Positions 47,394-57,449 of a stretch of DNA of 64,000 bases are shown here, piece by piece (the stretch's first letter is position 1; every line of letters begins with the position of its first letter). The stretch covers positions 186,001-250,000 of the forward strand of contig CASICK010000001.1 in the NCBI GenBank assembly GCA_949373155.1. Direction: 5' to 3'. The translations under genes and the position numbers were made by a program. A model generated the notes under the pieces. That model saw only the letters and a program-made list of their open reading frames with translations. It did not search any database and was not told where the DNA came from. Origin of the DNA: an uncultured Synechococcus sp. (GTDB taxonomy: Bacteria > Cyanobacteriota > Cyanobacteriia > PCC-6307 > Cyanobiaceae).

Positions 47394-48549
47394 AGCGGGG
47401 GATGCTCCTCAGCTAAGTGGAGCGGAGAAGTCCAGATATGCGCGCCATATCACCCTCCCGGAGGTGGGCGTTGAAGGCCAGAAACGTTTAAAAGCTGCCT
47501 CTGTGTTGTGTATTGGTGCTGGTGGACTGGGTTCTTCACTTCTGCTCTATTTGGCGGCTGCAGGGGTTGGTCGCATCGGTGTTGTGGATGATGACCTTGT
47601 TGAGCCCTCAAACCTGCAACGTCAGGTGATCCATGGCACTGGAACGGTGGGGCAGGCCAAAACCTCATCAGCGCGCGCTCGAATTGAAGACCTCAATCCC
47701 TTCTGTCGGGTTGAAGACCATTGCTTTCGCTTGTCGGCGAGCAATGCGCTTGAGCTGTTTGCTGCGTACGACGTGGTGGTTGACGGAACAGATAATTTCG
47801 CCAGCCGTTATTTGATTAATGACGCCTGCGTCTTGACCAAGCGACCGTTTGTTTACGGCTCAGTCCAGCGCTTTGAAGGTCAAGTCAGTGTGTTCAATCT
47901 CGGGAGTCAGTCACCTGATTATCGAGACCTGGTGCCGGAGCCGCCGCCGCAAGGGCTTGTGCCCTCCTGCGCTGATGGCGGAGTGATGGGCGTGATGCCT
48001 GGCTTGGTTGGCCTGATTCAGGCCGCTGAAGTCATCAAGCTGATCACAGGAATTGGGATTCCTCTTGATGGTCGGTTGCTGTTAGTGGATGGCTTGTCGA
48101 TGCGTTTTCGAGAACTCACATTGAAACGAAGGCCAAGTCGCCCCCCCATCGAAAAGCTGATTGACTACCAAGCGTTCTGTACGGCCGGGGGCTCGACCTC
48201 CGGGGGGAAGTTAAAGGCGATGAAAAGTATTTCTGTGGTGGAGCTCAAAGCCATGCTGGATCAGGGAGATGATTTGGCTTTGATCGATGTGCGTAATCCT
48301 GCAGAAGTTGAGGTCGCTGTGATCGCTGGTTCCGAATTGATCCCCTTGCCCACTTTTGAGAGTGAAGAGGTGATTGAGCGCATCAAGGTCATCGCAGCGA
48401 GCCGAACGGTTTATGTGCACTGCAAACTTGGAGGGCGTTCGGCCAAGGCGGTGGAGGTTCTGGCCAGCCACGGCATCGATGCGGTCAACGTGCAGGGTGG
48501 GATTGATGCCTGGTCAGAAGAGATTGACCCCTCCGTTGCGCGCTATTAA
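47386..48549 (+). CDS. moeB: MoeB/ThiF-type E1 sulfurylase-adenylyltransferase with rhodanese domain
   Basis: The N-terminal half (about 10-260) is an E1-like domain: GAGGLGSSLLLYLAAAGVG binds ATP, with VDDDLVEPSNLQRQVIH, VVDGTDNFASRYLIND and PSCADGGVMGVMPGLVG. A rhodanese domain (about 285-385) carries the active-site Cys in VHCKLGGRSAKAVEVL. Such fusions adenylate and thiolate sulfur-carrier C termini for molybdopterin, thiamine or cysteine synthesis. The two zinc Cys pairs found in E. coli MoeB are missing. It overlaps the JAMM gene. Confidence 0.92.
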   Translation: MTEAGDAPQLSGAEKSRYARHITLPEVGVEGQKRLKAASVLCIGAGGLGSSLLLYLAAAGVGRIGVVDDDLVEPSNLQRQVIHGTGTVGQAKTSSARARIEDLNPFCRVEDHCFRLSASNALELFAAYDVVVDGTDNFASRYLINDACVLTKRPFVYGSVQRFEGQVSVFNLGSQSPDYRDLVPEPPPQGLVPSCADGGVMGVMPGLVGLIQAAEVIKLITGIGIPLDGRLLLVDGLSMRFRELTLKRRPSRPPIEKLIDYQAFCTAGGSTSGGKLKAMKSISVVELKAMLDQGDDLALIDVRNPAEVEVAVIAGSELIPLPTFESEEVIERIKVIAASRTVYVHCKLGGRSAKAVEVLASHGIDAVNVQGGIDAWSEEIDPSVARY

Positions 48550-48558
48550 GCCGGAGGA

Positions 48559-49752
48559 TTAGTAATCCACACCGCGCTTGAGATCCACTCCTTGCTCGGC
48601 GTAGTGCTTGTGGCACACCATCTCTGAGTGGACGCTCGCTAAGTCGAAATAAGCAGGCTGGTGTTTGCAGCGGCCGGTAATGATCACCTCGGTCTCGGTT
48701 GGCTTACGGAGTAAGGCCTGAACGATGGGCTCCACCGGAAGAAGTTCGAGATCCACAGTGGGATTCAACTCATCGAGGATGACGGTTTTGTAGAGCCCAC
48801 TCGCGATCGCAGCCCGTGCAATTTCCCAGGCTCGCTCCGCTTCCACGTAGTCGATCGGTTGTTGCTGTCCACGCCAAACGATGGCATCACGCCCTGAGCG
48901 AAGGTGGTCGACCAAGTGGGGATAACTTTCACGCAAGGCGGCGATCGCTGCGTCTTCGGTATACCCACTGCCTCCCTTGAGCCATTGGAGGATCAGAACG
49001 CGATGGCTTTTGTCTTGGCTAATGCCTCTGCCGATCGCTTGAAGAGCTTTGCCCAGGGCACTGGTGGATTTTCCCTTCCCTTCACCGGTGTAAATCTCGA
49101 TGCCGCCTGCTGTGACAAGCGTCAACGCGGCATTGTTATTCACCTCGGGGCGTCGATGAGCGCGCATCTCAGAGTGCAAATCTGCGATTTTCACTAACGG
49201 ACGCGGAGCTCCACGCCCGGTAACGATGATTTCCATGCCTTCCGGTCGGCTCTTCAGCGACCGGATCACATCTTCTGTTTCCAGTAAACCGAGATCCAAC
49301 ACTGGATTGAGTTCATCGAGAACAACAACGGAGTACAAAGCGCTTGCAATGGCGCCTTTGGCGATATCCCAGCCCCGTTGGGCTTCCTGTCGGTCGAAGC
49401 GTGTGACCTCGTCCACACTGAAATAGTCTCCCCGGCCTGTTCGAACCTGATCAATCAAGTGGGGGAAACCCTGTTGCAGAGCTTCGATGGCTGCGTCTTC
49501 GTCGTAAGCCCGCCCTGGTCCTTTTAAGAATCGAAGTAGCAGAACCCTGGTTCGCCTTTGCTCGCAGATCCCAAGCCCAATGGTGCGCAGCACAACACCC
49601 AAGGCGGCTTGGCTTTTGCCCTTGCCCTCGCCGTCATACACGTGAAGTTGGCCAAGGCTTCGCTCGCGGCTATCAGCAGCTGTGACGATTCCGACGCCGC
49701 GGTTGCTGCGAGGACGGTTGGCTTGAGACGTACCGGATGAGACTGCATCCAT
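48559..49752 (-). CDS. cobO: Tandem-duplicated, fused cob(I)alamin adenosyltransferase (CobO/BtuR type)
   Basis: CobO adenylates corrinoids in B12 synthesis. The 397-residue protein holds two complete copies of the roughly 170-residue domain. Copy 1 has VYDGEGKGKSQAALG and VVVLDELNPVLDLGLL. Copy 2 has IYTGEGKGKSTSALG and TVILDELNPTVDLELL. Both P-loops and both DELNP segments are intact, as are the pairs IIVTGRG and IITGRCKHQP. The second copy keeps the family end (SVHSEMVCHKHYAEQGV). The protein could function as an internal dimer. Confidence 0.9.
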   Translation of the reverse strand: MDAVSSGTSQANRPRSNRGVGIVTAADSRERSLGQLHVYDGEGKGKSQAALGVVLRTIGLGICEQRRTRVLLLRFLKGPGRAYDEDAAIEALQQGFPHLIDQVRTGRGDYFSVDEVTRFDRQEAQRGWDIAKGAIASALYSVVVLDELNPVLDLGLLETEDVIRSLKSRPEGMEIIVTGRGAPRPLVKIADLHSEMRAHRRPEVNNNAALTLVTAGGIEIYTGEGKGKSTSALGKALQAIGRGISQDKSHRVLILQWLKGGSGYTEDAAIAALRESYPHLVDHLRSGRDAIVWRGQQQPIDYVEAERAWEIARAAIASGLYKTVILDELNPTVDLELLPVEPIVQALLRKPTETEVIITGRCKHQPAYFDLASVHSEMVCHKHYAEQGVDLKRGVDY

Positions 49753-49812
49753 TGGCGGGGAAAGGATGAGTCTTCTTACGCTGGGAGCATACAGAGATTT
49801 GAAGGGAAGGCA

Positions 49813-50652
49813 GTGACCAACGTGATGTTCCGCCAGCTCGAATCCTTGTCAGAGCTGGAATGTGACGTCTTGAAGCGGTTGCGTGATTCCTTGGCGGCCC
49901 AGAAGCACGTGTGTGTGGCCTACTCGGGTGGTGTTGACAGCAGCCTCGTTGCCGCGATTGCCCATGAGCAGCTTGGTGAACAGGCCTTAGCGATTACCGG
50001 GGTTTCGCCCTCCTTAGCGCCCCATCTCCTGGTGGAAGCGCGCCAGCAGGCGGCATGGCTGGGGATGCGGCATCAGGAGGTGTCCACCCTTGAGCTTCAG
50101 GATCCGAGTTACACCAGTAATCCTCTGGATCGTTGCTATGCCTGCAAGCGAGAGCTGCATCGCCATCTCGCTCCGATTGCTGCTGAAGCCAACGGCGCCC
50201 TCGTCCTTGATGGGGTCAATCAGGATGATCTTGGAGATCATCGTCCTGGGATTGCGGCGGCGAAGGAAGCTGGTGTTCGCTCTCCTCTTGCTGAACTTGG
50301 CATCACGAAGGCGACCATTCGCCGCTTGTCTTGGGCCCTCGGTTTTCCTTGGTGGGATAAGCCTGCGCAGCCTTGCCTTGCTTCCCGCTTCCCCTACGGA
50401 GAATCAATCAGCAGTGAACGCCTCCAGCGGGTTGGACAGGCAGAGGCCTGGTTGATCCAGCATGGATTCGATCAGGTTCGGGTTCGTAGCCACGGACTGG
50501 CGGCTCGGGTGGAGGTTCCAGAAGAGCGAATTGCAGATCTTTTGCAGCCTTTGCTGAGACGGGAGCTGGTGAAAACCCTTCTCAGTCTTGGTTTCACTTC
50601 GGTGAGTGTGGATGTGGAGGGGCTGGTGAGCGGCAAGCTGAATCGCGTTTAG
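49813..50652 (+). CDS. larE: ATP-dependent sacrificial sulfur transferase, LarE family
   Basis: LarE donates sulfur from its own Cys to build the nickel-pincer cofactor of lactate racemase; other members have unknown roles. The 279-residue protein has the PP-loop AYSGGVDSSLVAAIA (about 36-50), NPLDRCYACKREL and the probable sacrificial Cys in PAQPCLASRFPYGE. The start is a GTG (ATG four codons later). No larA, larB or larC is in the window. Confidence 0.88.
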   Translation: MTNVMFRQLESLSELECDVLKRLRDSLAAQKHVCVAYSGGVDSSLVAAIAHEQLGEQALAITGVSPSLAPHLLVEARQQAAWLGMRHQEVSTLELQDPSYTSNPLDRCYACKRELHRHLAPIAAEANGALVLDGVNQDDLGDHRPGIAAAKEAGVRSPLAELGITKATIRRLSWALGFPWWDKPAQPCLASRFPYGESISSERLQRVGQAEAWLIQHGFDQVRVRSHGLAARVEVPEERIADLLQPLLRRELVKTLLSLGFTSVSVDVEGLVSGKLNRV

Positions 50653-50694
50653 AGGTCCGATCAAACATCTTCTTCGTTACGACGATGGCGCTGG

Positions 50695-52132
50695 TTGCCC
50701 GCTCTGAATAGTTTTCATCAAGATGAATCCTGTTTTGTGGCATTGCATCAATCGCGTCAGCATCTCCATGACAGCGAGGAGCAGGCATTGGTTGATGCCA
50801 TGCTTACCCCTCTACCAAAGCATCATTTCCCTGGCGCAGGGCGCGAAGGGAATTCAACAGTGCAACTTTTGAAAGAAGAGTTGCTTCTTGATGGCAATAG
50901 TAAACAGAATTTAGCCACATTTTGTCAGACCTATCAAGCGCAAAGTGCGATGGAGTTGATGGCTCTGGGAGTGGATAAAAATCTGATTGATAAAGACGAA
51001 TATCCTCAGACGGCTGAACTTGAGAGTCGCTGCGTTTCGATGATGGCCGACTTGTGGAATGCTCCTGGCGCCGCAGTTGGATGCTCCACCATTGGCAGTA
51101 GTGAAGCGGCCATGCTTGGCGGGATGGCTGCAAAGTGGCGGTGGCGTAAACGTCGCGAGGCTGCAGGCTTGCCAACCGATAAGCCCAACATGGTGTGCGG
51201 AAGCGTGCAGATCTGCTGGAAGAAGTTTGCGCGTTATTGGGATATTGAAATGCGTGAATTAGAGATGCTTGCCGGCGAATTGTGCATCAGCCCTGAGCGT
51301 GTTCTTGAGGCCGTGGATGAGAACACGATTTTTGTTGTACCCACCCTTGGGGTGACGTATCACGGCCTTTATGAAGACATTGAGTCCATCAGTAAGGCTT
51401 TGGATGAGTCTTCAGGCTCGCACAGGTCTTGATGTGCCGATTCACGTGGATGCGGCAAGTGGTGGCTTTCTTGCTCCGTTCTGTGCGCCCGATCTCCCTC
51501 TATGGGACTTTCGCTTGGAACGGGTGAAATCGATTAATGCTTCGGGCCATAAATTTGGTTTGGCGCCTCTTGGTGTTGGCTGGGTGCTCTGGCGCAGCCA
51601 GGAGGATCTGCCTGATGAGCTTGTCTTTCACGTGTCCTATCTAGGTGGGGACATGCCTACATTCCAGATCAATTTTTCAAGGCCTGCAGGTCAGGTGATT
51701 GCTCAATATCACGAATTTGTGCGTTTAGGTCGAGACGGCTATCGCATGCTCCACATGGCCAGTCATGCCAATGCGCAGTATTTCGCCGACAAATTACGGG
51801 AGATGGGCCTTTTTAAAATCATTCATGACGGTACCCCTGACAAGGGCATTCCCACCGTGGTTTGGACTCTGGATGACAACCTGAAGCATGGCTTCAACCT
51901 GTATGACTTCGCCGATCGGTTACGGATGCGGGGCTGGCAAGTGCCTGCCTATCCCTTTACGGGCGAACTTGAATCCACAGCATTCCAGAGGATCTTGGTG
52001 AAGCGAGATTTCACTCGCGACATGGCAGACCTACTTCTGGAAGATATCCGGCAAGCGCTTGCCCATTTCCAAAAACATCCGATTACCAGCAATCTGCTCG
52101 CCTCAGAGGCGGCGTCTTACAACCACCTCTGA
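50695..52132 (+). pseudogene. gadB: Glutamate decarboxylase gene with apparent +1 frameshift
   Basis: Two overlapping frames together read as one PLP-dependent glutamate decarboxylase of about 478 residues. The first (ending at 51432) has [20 protein letters not shown] and [17 protein letters not shown]. The second (through 52132) has IHVDAASGGFLAPF, the PLP-lysine motif NASGHKFGLAPLG and MPTFQINFSRPAGQVIAQY. Removing one T near 51409 in gatgagtcttcag restores a single frame ([10 protein letters not shown]). No other lesion is seen, so the change is recent or a base-call error. The N-terminal start is unclear (TTG at 50695; GTG at 50737). Confidence 0.85.
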
Positions 52133-52147
52133 ACCAAGCTCACGGAA

Positions 52148-52651
52148 TTAGGCAGCGATCGGAATGGCCGGCATGCGCTCGGTTGTTCCAAGCGCAGCCG
52201 GTGTTTCCCGTAAGAAGCTGCGCAGGGCGTGACGACCAGCCTCTAATTCTTCGCACAGCACCTCACAGGCTTTCTCCGGCATGGTGTGGTCACCACAAGT
52301 GAAAACATCTACGGCTGCGTATCCGTTTTCAGGCCAGGTATGGATGGAGATGTGCGATTCAGCCAGAAGTGCCAGACCTGTCACCCCTTGGGGTTCGAAG
52401 CGGTGGGTGATCAGGTTGAGCAGAGTTGCACCAGCACGTTGGGCTGCTGTCGTGATGGTGTGTCTTAGAAAAGTTTCGTCGTCGAGCTTCGAAGGATCAC
52501 AGTCGTAGAGCTCAAGAATGCAGTGTTTGCCAACCATGTCGGTTGCACTGGTGTCGGTTGTACTGCTGTTGGTCGCACAGTTGCTGGTCGCGCAGCTGTT
52601 GGTCGCCCATCCCGGGTTGGGGTGCAGGCTGGACAAGGACTGCTCCATCAA
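52148..52651 (-). CDS. speD: S-adenosylmethionine decarboxylase proenzyme
   Basis: The enzyme makes decarboxylated SAM for polyamine synthesis and self-cleaves to form its pyruvoyl group. The core [20 protein letters not shown] is followed by the cleavage site [14 protein letters not shown] (Ser at about 99 of the long form) and [19 protein letters not shown]. The frame opens with [13 protein letters not shown], then a Thr/Ser/Ala/Cys pentapeptide repeat before the core; a start at the core ATG (52537) is possible and would drop the repeat. The 3' end faces the frameshifted gadB. Confidence 0.93.
   Translation of the reverse strand: MMEQSLSSLHPNPGWATNSCATSNCATNSSTTDTSATDMVGKHCILELYDCDPSKLDDETFLRHTITTAAQRAGATLLNLITHRFEPQGVTGLALLAESHISIHTWPENGYAAVDVFTCGDHTMPEKACEVLCEELEAGRHALRSFLRETPAALGTTERMPAIPIAA
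52536..52610. repeat. 15-bp tandem repeat, five units, at speD N terminus
   Basis: Five 15-bp units run from 52536: atgtcggttgcactg, gtgtcggttgtactg, ctgttggtcgcacag, ttgctggtcgcgcag, ctgttggtcgcccat. On the minus strand they encode [20 protein letters not shown] and SATD-like pentapeptides in frame with speD. Confidence 0.85.
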
Positions 52652-52678
52652 GAATCTTTATGCAAATGGCCCGCGACC

Positions 52679-53797
52679 CTACCGCGATATGGACTGTGAT
52701 CTCAAGCTGTCGGCATCGAGGATCTGCGACTGCTCACGCCAGCCACCTTCAAATGCGTCGAGATGGGTGGCACTGATAAGGCATTGATGGTTTTTACCCA
52801 CGGCCTCTAACAGGGCCAGTTGCCGTGTGGGATCTAGTTCTGCCAAGACATCATCAAGCAGAAGAAGAGGGGGTTCGCCGCAGAGTTCACCGACCAGTTG
52901 TAATTCCGCCATCTTCAAGGCCAGCACCAGGGTGCGTTGTTGGCCAGAGGAACCGAACCGTCGTGCGGCAGTTCCATTGATCCGCATTTCGATTTCGTCT
53001 CGATGCGGACCAACACGGCAGCTTCCTAAACGTTCTTCTTCGCTGCGTTGTTCTCGGAGCTGTTGCTCGATCGCAAGCCGCCAGGATTCCTCTTGTTCGT
53101 CTCCGATCAATTCACTACCGGGGATGTAGCAAAGCTGGAGATGCTCACGTCCCTCACTCAGCTTGTCTTGCCATACAGCGGCTAGGGGCTCTAAACGGGC
53201 AAGGGCTCGAAGACGCCTGCGATGAATGCGCGTGCTCACCAAAGCCATCTGGCTATCAAAGCTTTCGAGGAGCGCCTGAGGTTCCATGCCGGAGGACAGT
53301 CCTCCACGACGCCAAAACTGTGTGCGTTGCCTCAACAAGCGCCCATAGCGACTGATGAGATCGGCGTACACAGGCTCTAGTTGGAGGACAACACGATCGA
53401 GCCACTGGCGGCGCAGGGCTGGCTCACCTCTCACGAGATGCAGGTCAAGAGCACTGAAGCCCACGCAGCGCAGAGGACCAATTAAATCCAGCTGTCGTTG
53501 CAGTGGTTTCCCATTGCGCTTCGCTTGGCGTCCGCCGCGGCGCCGCAATTCAAGCTCAAGGGTCTGCTGGTCTGTGCAGGTTGCCCTCAGCAGTGCACGG
53601 CTGGCGTCCCAATGGATGAGATCTCCGTCCTGACTGGAACGGTGTGAGCGCAGGCTCCCAAGGAGCTCCACCGATTCCAGCAGGTTTGACTTGCCAACAC
53701 CGTTGCTACCGATCACCAGGAGGCGTGGTGCTTCGATCTCCAGCTGCAGGTTGCTGTGGTTACGAAAGCCCTGCAGTTGAAGCTGGAGAAGCCGAAT
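52679..53797 (-). CDS. recF: DNA replication and repair protein RecF
   Basis: RecF loads RecA at gaps with RecO and RecR. The protein has the P-loop [20 protein letters not shown] and the C-terminal ABC features [17 protein letters not shown] and [19 protein letters not shown]. The first residues fit RecF ([17 protein letters not shown]), where family members start M-x-L-x-x-L. In that position the codon is ATT; a TAG lies eight codons upstream with no ATG, GTG or TTG between. ATT initiation gives 372 residues, normal for RecF. A GTG at 53716 would remove the first strands and is unlikely. Confidence 0.9.
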   Translation of the reverse strand: MRLLQLQLQGFRNHSNLQLEIEAPRLLVIGSNGVGKSNLLESVELLGSLRSHRSSQDGDLIHWDASRALLRATCTDQQTLELELRRRGGRQAKRNGKPLQRQLDLIGPLRCVGFSALDLHLVRGEPALRRQWLDRVVLQLEPVYADLISRYGRLLRQRTQFWRRGGLSSGMEPQALLESFDSQMALVSTRIHRRRLRALARLEPLAAVWQDKLSEGREHLQLCYIPGSELIGDEQEESWRLAIEQQLREQRSEEERLGSCRVGPHRDEIEMRINGTAARRFGSSGQQRTLVLALKMAELQLVGELCGEPPLLLLDDVLAELDPTRQLALLEAVGKNHQCLISATHLDAFEGGWREQSQILDADSLRSQSISR

Positions 53798-53880
53798 TGG
53801 TCCGAATGCGTCGTGTGGCTAAGGTACTTGGATCGGCTGATTTTGCCGATCAATACCGGCAGCTGTTGCGGCAGCCGCAG

Positions 53881-53954
53881 GGGCATGTAGCTCAGTTGGA
53901 TAGAGCATCAGATTCCGGTTCTGAGGGTCGGGGGTTCGAGTCCCTCCATGCTCG
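53881..53954 (+). tRNA. tRNA-Arg (CCG)
   Basis: The 74-base tRNA has acceptor GGGCATG pairing with CATGCTC (one G-T), discriminator G, D arm agctcagttggatagagc and T arm gggggttcgagtccct. The anticodon stem tcaga/tctga encloses ttCCGgt, giving anticodon CCG (arginine CGG). CCA is not encoded. Confidence 0.95.
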
Positions 53955-53975
53955 TGACAGATCAGGCTCCAGCCT

Positions 53976-54437
53976 TTATCGGAGCCTTAAGCCCATGGCG
54001 CGAATCCCGCCAGGGTCAAGAATGAACCCTTGTTTTTTCAAGCCCTCAAGCGCAATTGCGGGTGCGGAGATCGAGATGCTGCACCCTGGCAGTTCTTTTT
54101 TTAAGCGTGCAAGGGCGTGATGCATTAAGGCGTTTAGTAGCGCGTTCTGGTCCTCTCCAGGACAGGCGGCGAGGTTCCAGAGATTGGCATTCAAGGCCAG
54201 GTCGCTTGTGGCTCGAATGAAGCCAACCAGCGTTTGGTCGCGCTCGTCGATGATGCTGAGCTGCCAAAGGCTACGACTGAGAGCCAGAGACCAGCGCTCC
54301 ACGGGATGAGAGGGCTCGCCGCAGGAGATCAGCAGCGCATTGATCGCCTCACCGCTCGGATGGGGCTCAGTCTGCAGCCGGTAATGGGCAGCCAGTCGTG
54401 GTGCAGCGGCCTGCTGCCGGAACGGAAGCGGTGACAC
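53976..54437 (-). CDS. GNAT-family acetyltransferase-like protein
   Basis: The 153-residue protein has a GNAT-like order: QLSIIDERDQTLVGFIRATS as the central strands, LWNLAACPGEDQNALLNALM where the acetyl-CoA loop is expected, then ISISAPAIALEGLKKQGF and a short end. The canonical Q/RxxGxG/A loop is not clear. The substrate is unknown. It starts at a GTG directly after the ppc stop (TGAGTG), so it is the last gene of the trpE operon. Confidence 0.7.
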   Translation of the reverse strand: MSPLPFRQQAAAPRLAAHYRLQTEPHPSGEAINALLISCGEPSHPVERWSLALSRSLWQLSIIDERDQTLVGFIRATSDLALNANLWNLAACPGEDQNALLNALMHHALARLKKELPGCSISISAPAIALEGLKKQGFILDPGGIRAMGLRLR

Positions 54438-57400
54438 TCAGCCTGTATTGCGCATGCCTGCGGCGATGCCGTTGATGGTTAGAAGTGCACCGCGCAGGAG
54501 CTCGCTACGGCTGTAGGTGCGTCCGTCTCCATCGCTGCTGGGCGATTCACTCATGGGAGGTTGACGGTTTTGATCTCTCAGTCGGCGCAATAACGCAACT
54601 TGAAGAAAACCAAGCGGAACGATCGTGCGATTGCGTAGATCAACTGAGAGCTGCAGGGCGGGATCGGCATCAAGAAGCCTCTCCTGGCCTGTGATGGCCA
54701 ACACAAGCTCCTTCGTTCGTGCATATTCCTCGGCCACTGTCGTGTAAATCTGTTCAAACGCTTCGTGGTTGTCAGCACTGCCCAAACTGGTCACGTAATG
54801 ACGCGCCAAATCGAGATCCACCTTGGAGAGGGTCATCTCCACTTTGGAGATCAGCATGCGGAAGAAAGGCCAGCGCTGATGCAAGGTGCGCAACAACGTG
54901 AGTTGGTCTGGATCCGCCTCCAGCTCTTCACTAAGGGCTGAACCAACCCCAAACCAGCTGGGGAGTAAAAAGCGGCTCTGGGTCCAGCCGAACACCCAGG
55001 GAATAGCCCTCAGGCTGGAAAGATCCCGAGCGCCTGTTTTCCTTCGTGCGGGGCGACTGGAAATCTGCAGTTTGCTGATTTCCTCGATGGGAGTGACCTG
55101 TTGAAAAAAGGCGACAAGATCAGGGTTGTCGTGCACCAAGGCCCTGTAATGGCGGCGTGAGCTCTTGGCGACCCGGGACATCAATTCGTTCCAGCTCGGT
55201 GTTGCATCGAGTTGGTTGGTCACCAGGCTGTTTTGGACAACTGCGGTAGTCACTGTCTCAAGGTTGTACAAGGCCAGCTCGGGCAAGCTGTACTTCGAGG
55301 CCAGGACTTCGCCTTGCTCAGTAATCTTGATGCGTCCCTGCAGAGTGCCACTTGGCTGAGCCAAGATCGCTTGGTAGGCCGGGCCGCCACCACGACCGAC
55401 GGACCCACCACGCCCGTGAAATAGACGCAGGGCAATGCCCTGACGAGAGGCCAAGTCTTGCAAGGCGATCTGGGCTTGATGGATCTCCCAGTTGCTGGAG
55501 AGAAACCCTGAATCCTTATTGCTGTCGGAGTATCCGAGCATGAGCTCTTGGAGAAGCAACCCCTGGGTGCCGACCTTGGGAAGCAAATCTCGATAGAGAG
55601 GGGTCTGGAACAGTTGCTCCATGACCTCAGGAGCCTTCTGGAGATCTTCCACGGTCTCGAACAGTGGGACGACAAGGAGGTCGGCATGGCGGGACGAAGG
55701 ATCAACCAATCCCGCTTCTTTTGCGAGCAGAAGCACCTCGAGTAAATCGGAGACGCTGTGACTCATCGAGATCACGTAAGTTCCGCAAATACGGCTGCCG
55801 AATTCATCCTGCAAACGGTGCAGCATCCGGAACACGTCCACCGTTTCAGCTGTTGCCGCAGACCAGCTAACAGCCGGCGGAATCAAGGGACGACGCGTTT
55901 GCAATTCCTCCATTAACCAGGCCACCCTCTCCGCCTCGTCCATCTCTCCGTAGGCACGATCTGGATTGATGTACCGGCTTATTTCGTCGAGCGCATCACT
56001 GTGTCGAGTGCTTTCTTGCCGGATGTCGAGACCTGCTAGTGAAAACGCGAAGATGTTCACCTGCGTGAGCAGGGTGTCGAGGGGTTCACAGCTCAGATCT
56101 GTGTTAACCAAGCTGGTGCGGATCAGTTCAAGCTCGCTGCGGAACTCAGCAATCGAGCCGTAGTGGAGAGCGTCGCCTGGGGCGTTGCCTTGAGTACTGG
56201 ATGGCAATCCTTCAGGCGGTGTTCGCCAGCCGGCATCAGCCAGTTGCTGGTTGCGTAACTGCGTCAGACGTAGGCGCTCGAGCACGAAGCTGAGCTTGAG
56301 CCGATAGGGCTCAAGCCGGTATCGGGTGGCGCGCTCCTCGTAGACCTCTGGGAAGCGCAGTCGGTCCATTTCTAATGATTCGAGCAATGGAGCACTCACC
56401 TGGCTCCATTGCATGGAAATGCTGAGTTGATTTCGAAGGTGTTGAACGGCACTCACGTACCGCTCAAGCATTAATTGGCGTTGGTAACAAGCTGTACGCC
56501 AGGTGATTTCAGTGGTGACGGATGGGTTCCCATCTCTGTCGGACCCTACCCATGATCCAAACGTGCAAAACGATGAAGAAGGAACCCTGACGTCTGGATA
56601 GCTGGCAGCAAGGGACGCGACGATCCGGCGCCGCAGCTGTGGCATGGCATTGAACAGAACCTGCTGGAAATAATGGAGGGCGTAGTCCACTTCATCCAGA
56701 ACCGATGGCTTGAACTGATGGAGCTCATCGGTTCTCCACCAGAGCCGGATCTCTTCTTCCAGCTGTAATCGCACGTTGTCTGTAGAACCTGAGGGTGTCA
56801 GTGGTTGAGTCTCAAGTTGCTGAAGGAGGCTGGCAACGCGTCGCTGTTTATGGCGCACGGTATGCCTCACGATCTCCGTGGGGTGGGCTGTGAACACCAA
56901 ACGGATATCAAGTTCTTGGAGCAGGGCCTCAAGCTTTGCTGGGGGAACGTTGAGTCGTCTCAGGCGCTCAAATAATTCTCTAAAGGTTGCCGGTTCGGTT
57001 TGGGTGGCTAGTGGTGGAGCAAATGGATCGAATTGCTCTGCTTGGTCCTGGGATCGATTAATGCTCTCGAGGTAGGTGTCCTCTTCGATGCGTTGTTCCA
57101 GGATGTTGACGAGCTGGAAATACAACGAGAATGCCCTCGCCGCAGCGATGGCCTCTGCAAGATCCATTTCCTTAATGAGATCAATCAGTGCATCGGTTCC
57201 AGCTGGATGCTCGCCAGGAAGGACCGGATCACTGAGCTGCTTCATGCGCAGGAGTCGCTCGGCTTGCTCCGGTGGACATTCGCTGCGCAGAACCGTTCGC
57301 CATAGGTCTTCAACAAGAGCAAGGCGTTGCTGCAGGAGCTGACCACCGCCTGCTTCGTTGCCATCAGCCCTGGGCTGTGTGCTCTCAGGAATCAGGGCTG

Positions 57401-57449
57401 AGGACGAATGCATCGATGGGAAACCGCTATCAGATGGAGTCATGATCAT
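54438..57449 (-). CDS. ppc: Phosphoenolpyruvate carboxylase
   Basis: The enzyme adds bicarbonate to PEP to make oxaloacetate, the main anaplerotic route in cyanobacteria. The 1003-residue protein has the catalytic His region [18 protein letters not shown] (about 183), the Gly-rich [20 protein letters not shown] (about 645-665) and the invariant C terminus AAGMRNTG. The N terminus is a variable Ser/Pro-rich leader. The start overlaps the gshA stop by 4 bases. Confidence 0.97.
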   Translation of the reverse strand: MIMTPSDSGFPSMHSSSALIPESTQPRADGNEAGGGQLLQQRLALVEDLWRTVLRSECPPEQAERLLRMKQLSDPVLPGEHPAGTDALIDLIKEMDLAEAIAAARAFSLYFQLVNILEQRIEEDTYLESINRSQDQAEQFDPFAPPLATQTEPATFRELFERLRRLNVPPAKLEALLQELDIRLVFTAHPTEIVRHTVRHKQRRVASLLQQLETQPLTPSGSTDNVRLQLEEEIRLWWRTDELHQFKPSVLDEVDYALHYFQQVLFNAMPQLRRRIVASLAASYPDVRVPSSSFCTFGSWVGSDRDGNPSVTTEITWRTACYQRQLMLERYVSAVQHLRNQLSISMQWSQVSAPLLESLEMDRLRFPEVYEERATRYRLEPYRLKLSFVLERLRLTQLRNQQLADAGWRTPPEGLPSSTQGNAPGDALHYGSIAEFRSELELIRTSLVNTDLSCEPLDTLLTQVNIFAFSLAGLDIRQESTRHSDALDEISRYINPDRAYGEMDEAERVAWLMEELQTRRPLIPPAVSWSAATAETVDVFRMLHRLQDEFGSRICGTYVISMSHSVSDLLEVLLLAKEAGLVDPSSRHADLLVVPLFETVEDLQKAPEVMEQLFQTPLYRDLLPKVGTQGLLLQELMLGYSDSNKDSGFLSSNWEIHQAQIALQDLASRQGIALRLFHGRGGSVGRGGGPAYQAILAQPSGTLQGRIKITEQGEVLASKYSLPELALYNLETVTTAVVQNSLVTNQLDATPSWNELMSRVAKSSRRHYRALVHDNPDLVAFFQQVTPIEEISKLQISSRPARRKTGARDLSSLRAIPWVFGWTQSRFLLPSWFGVGSALSEELEADPDQLTLLRTLHQRWPFFRMLISKVEMTLSKVDLDLARHYVTSLGSADNHEAFEQIYTTVAEEYARTKELVLAITGQERLLDADPALQLSVDLRNRTIVPLGFLQVALLRRLRDQNRQPPMSESPSSDGDGRTYSRSELLRGALLTINGIAAGMRNTG

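Noticed and set aside
52679..53716. RecF starting at the GTG before IGSNGVGK
   Set aside because: This would remove the first beta strands before the P-loop that all RecF proteins have; the upstream frame encodes them.
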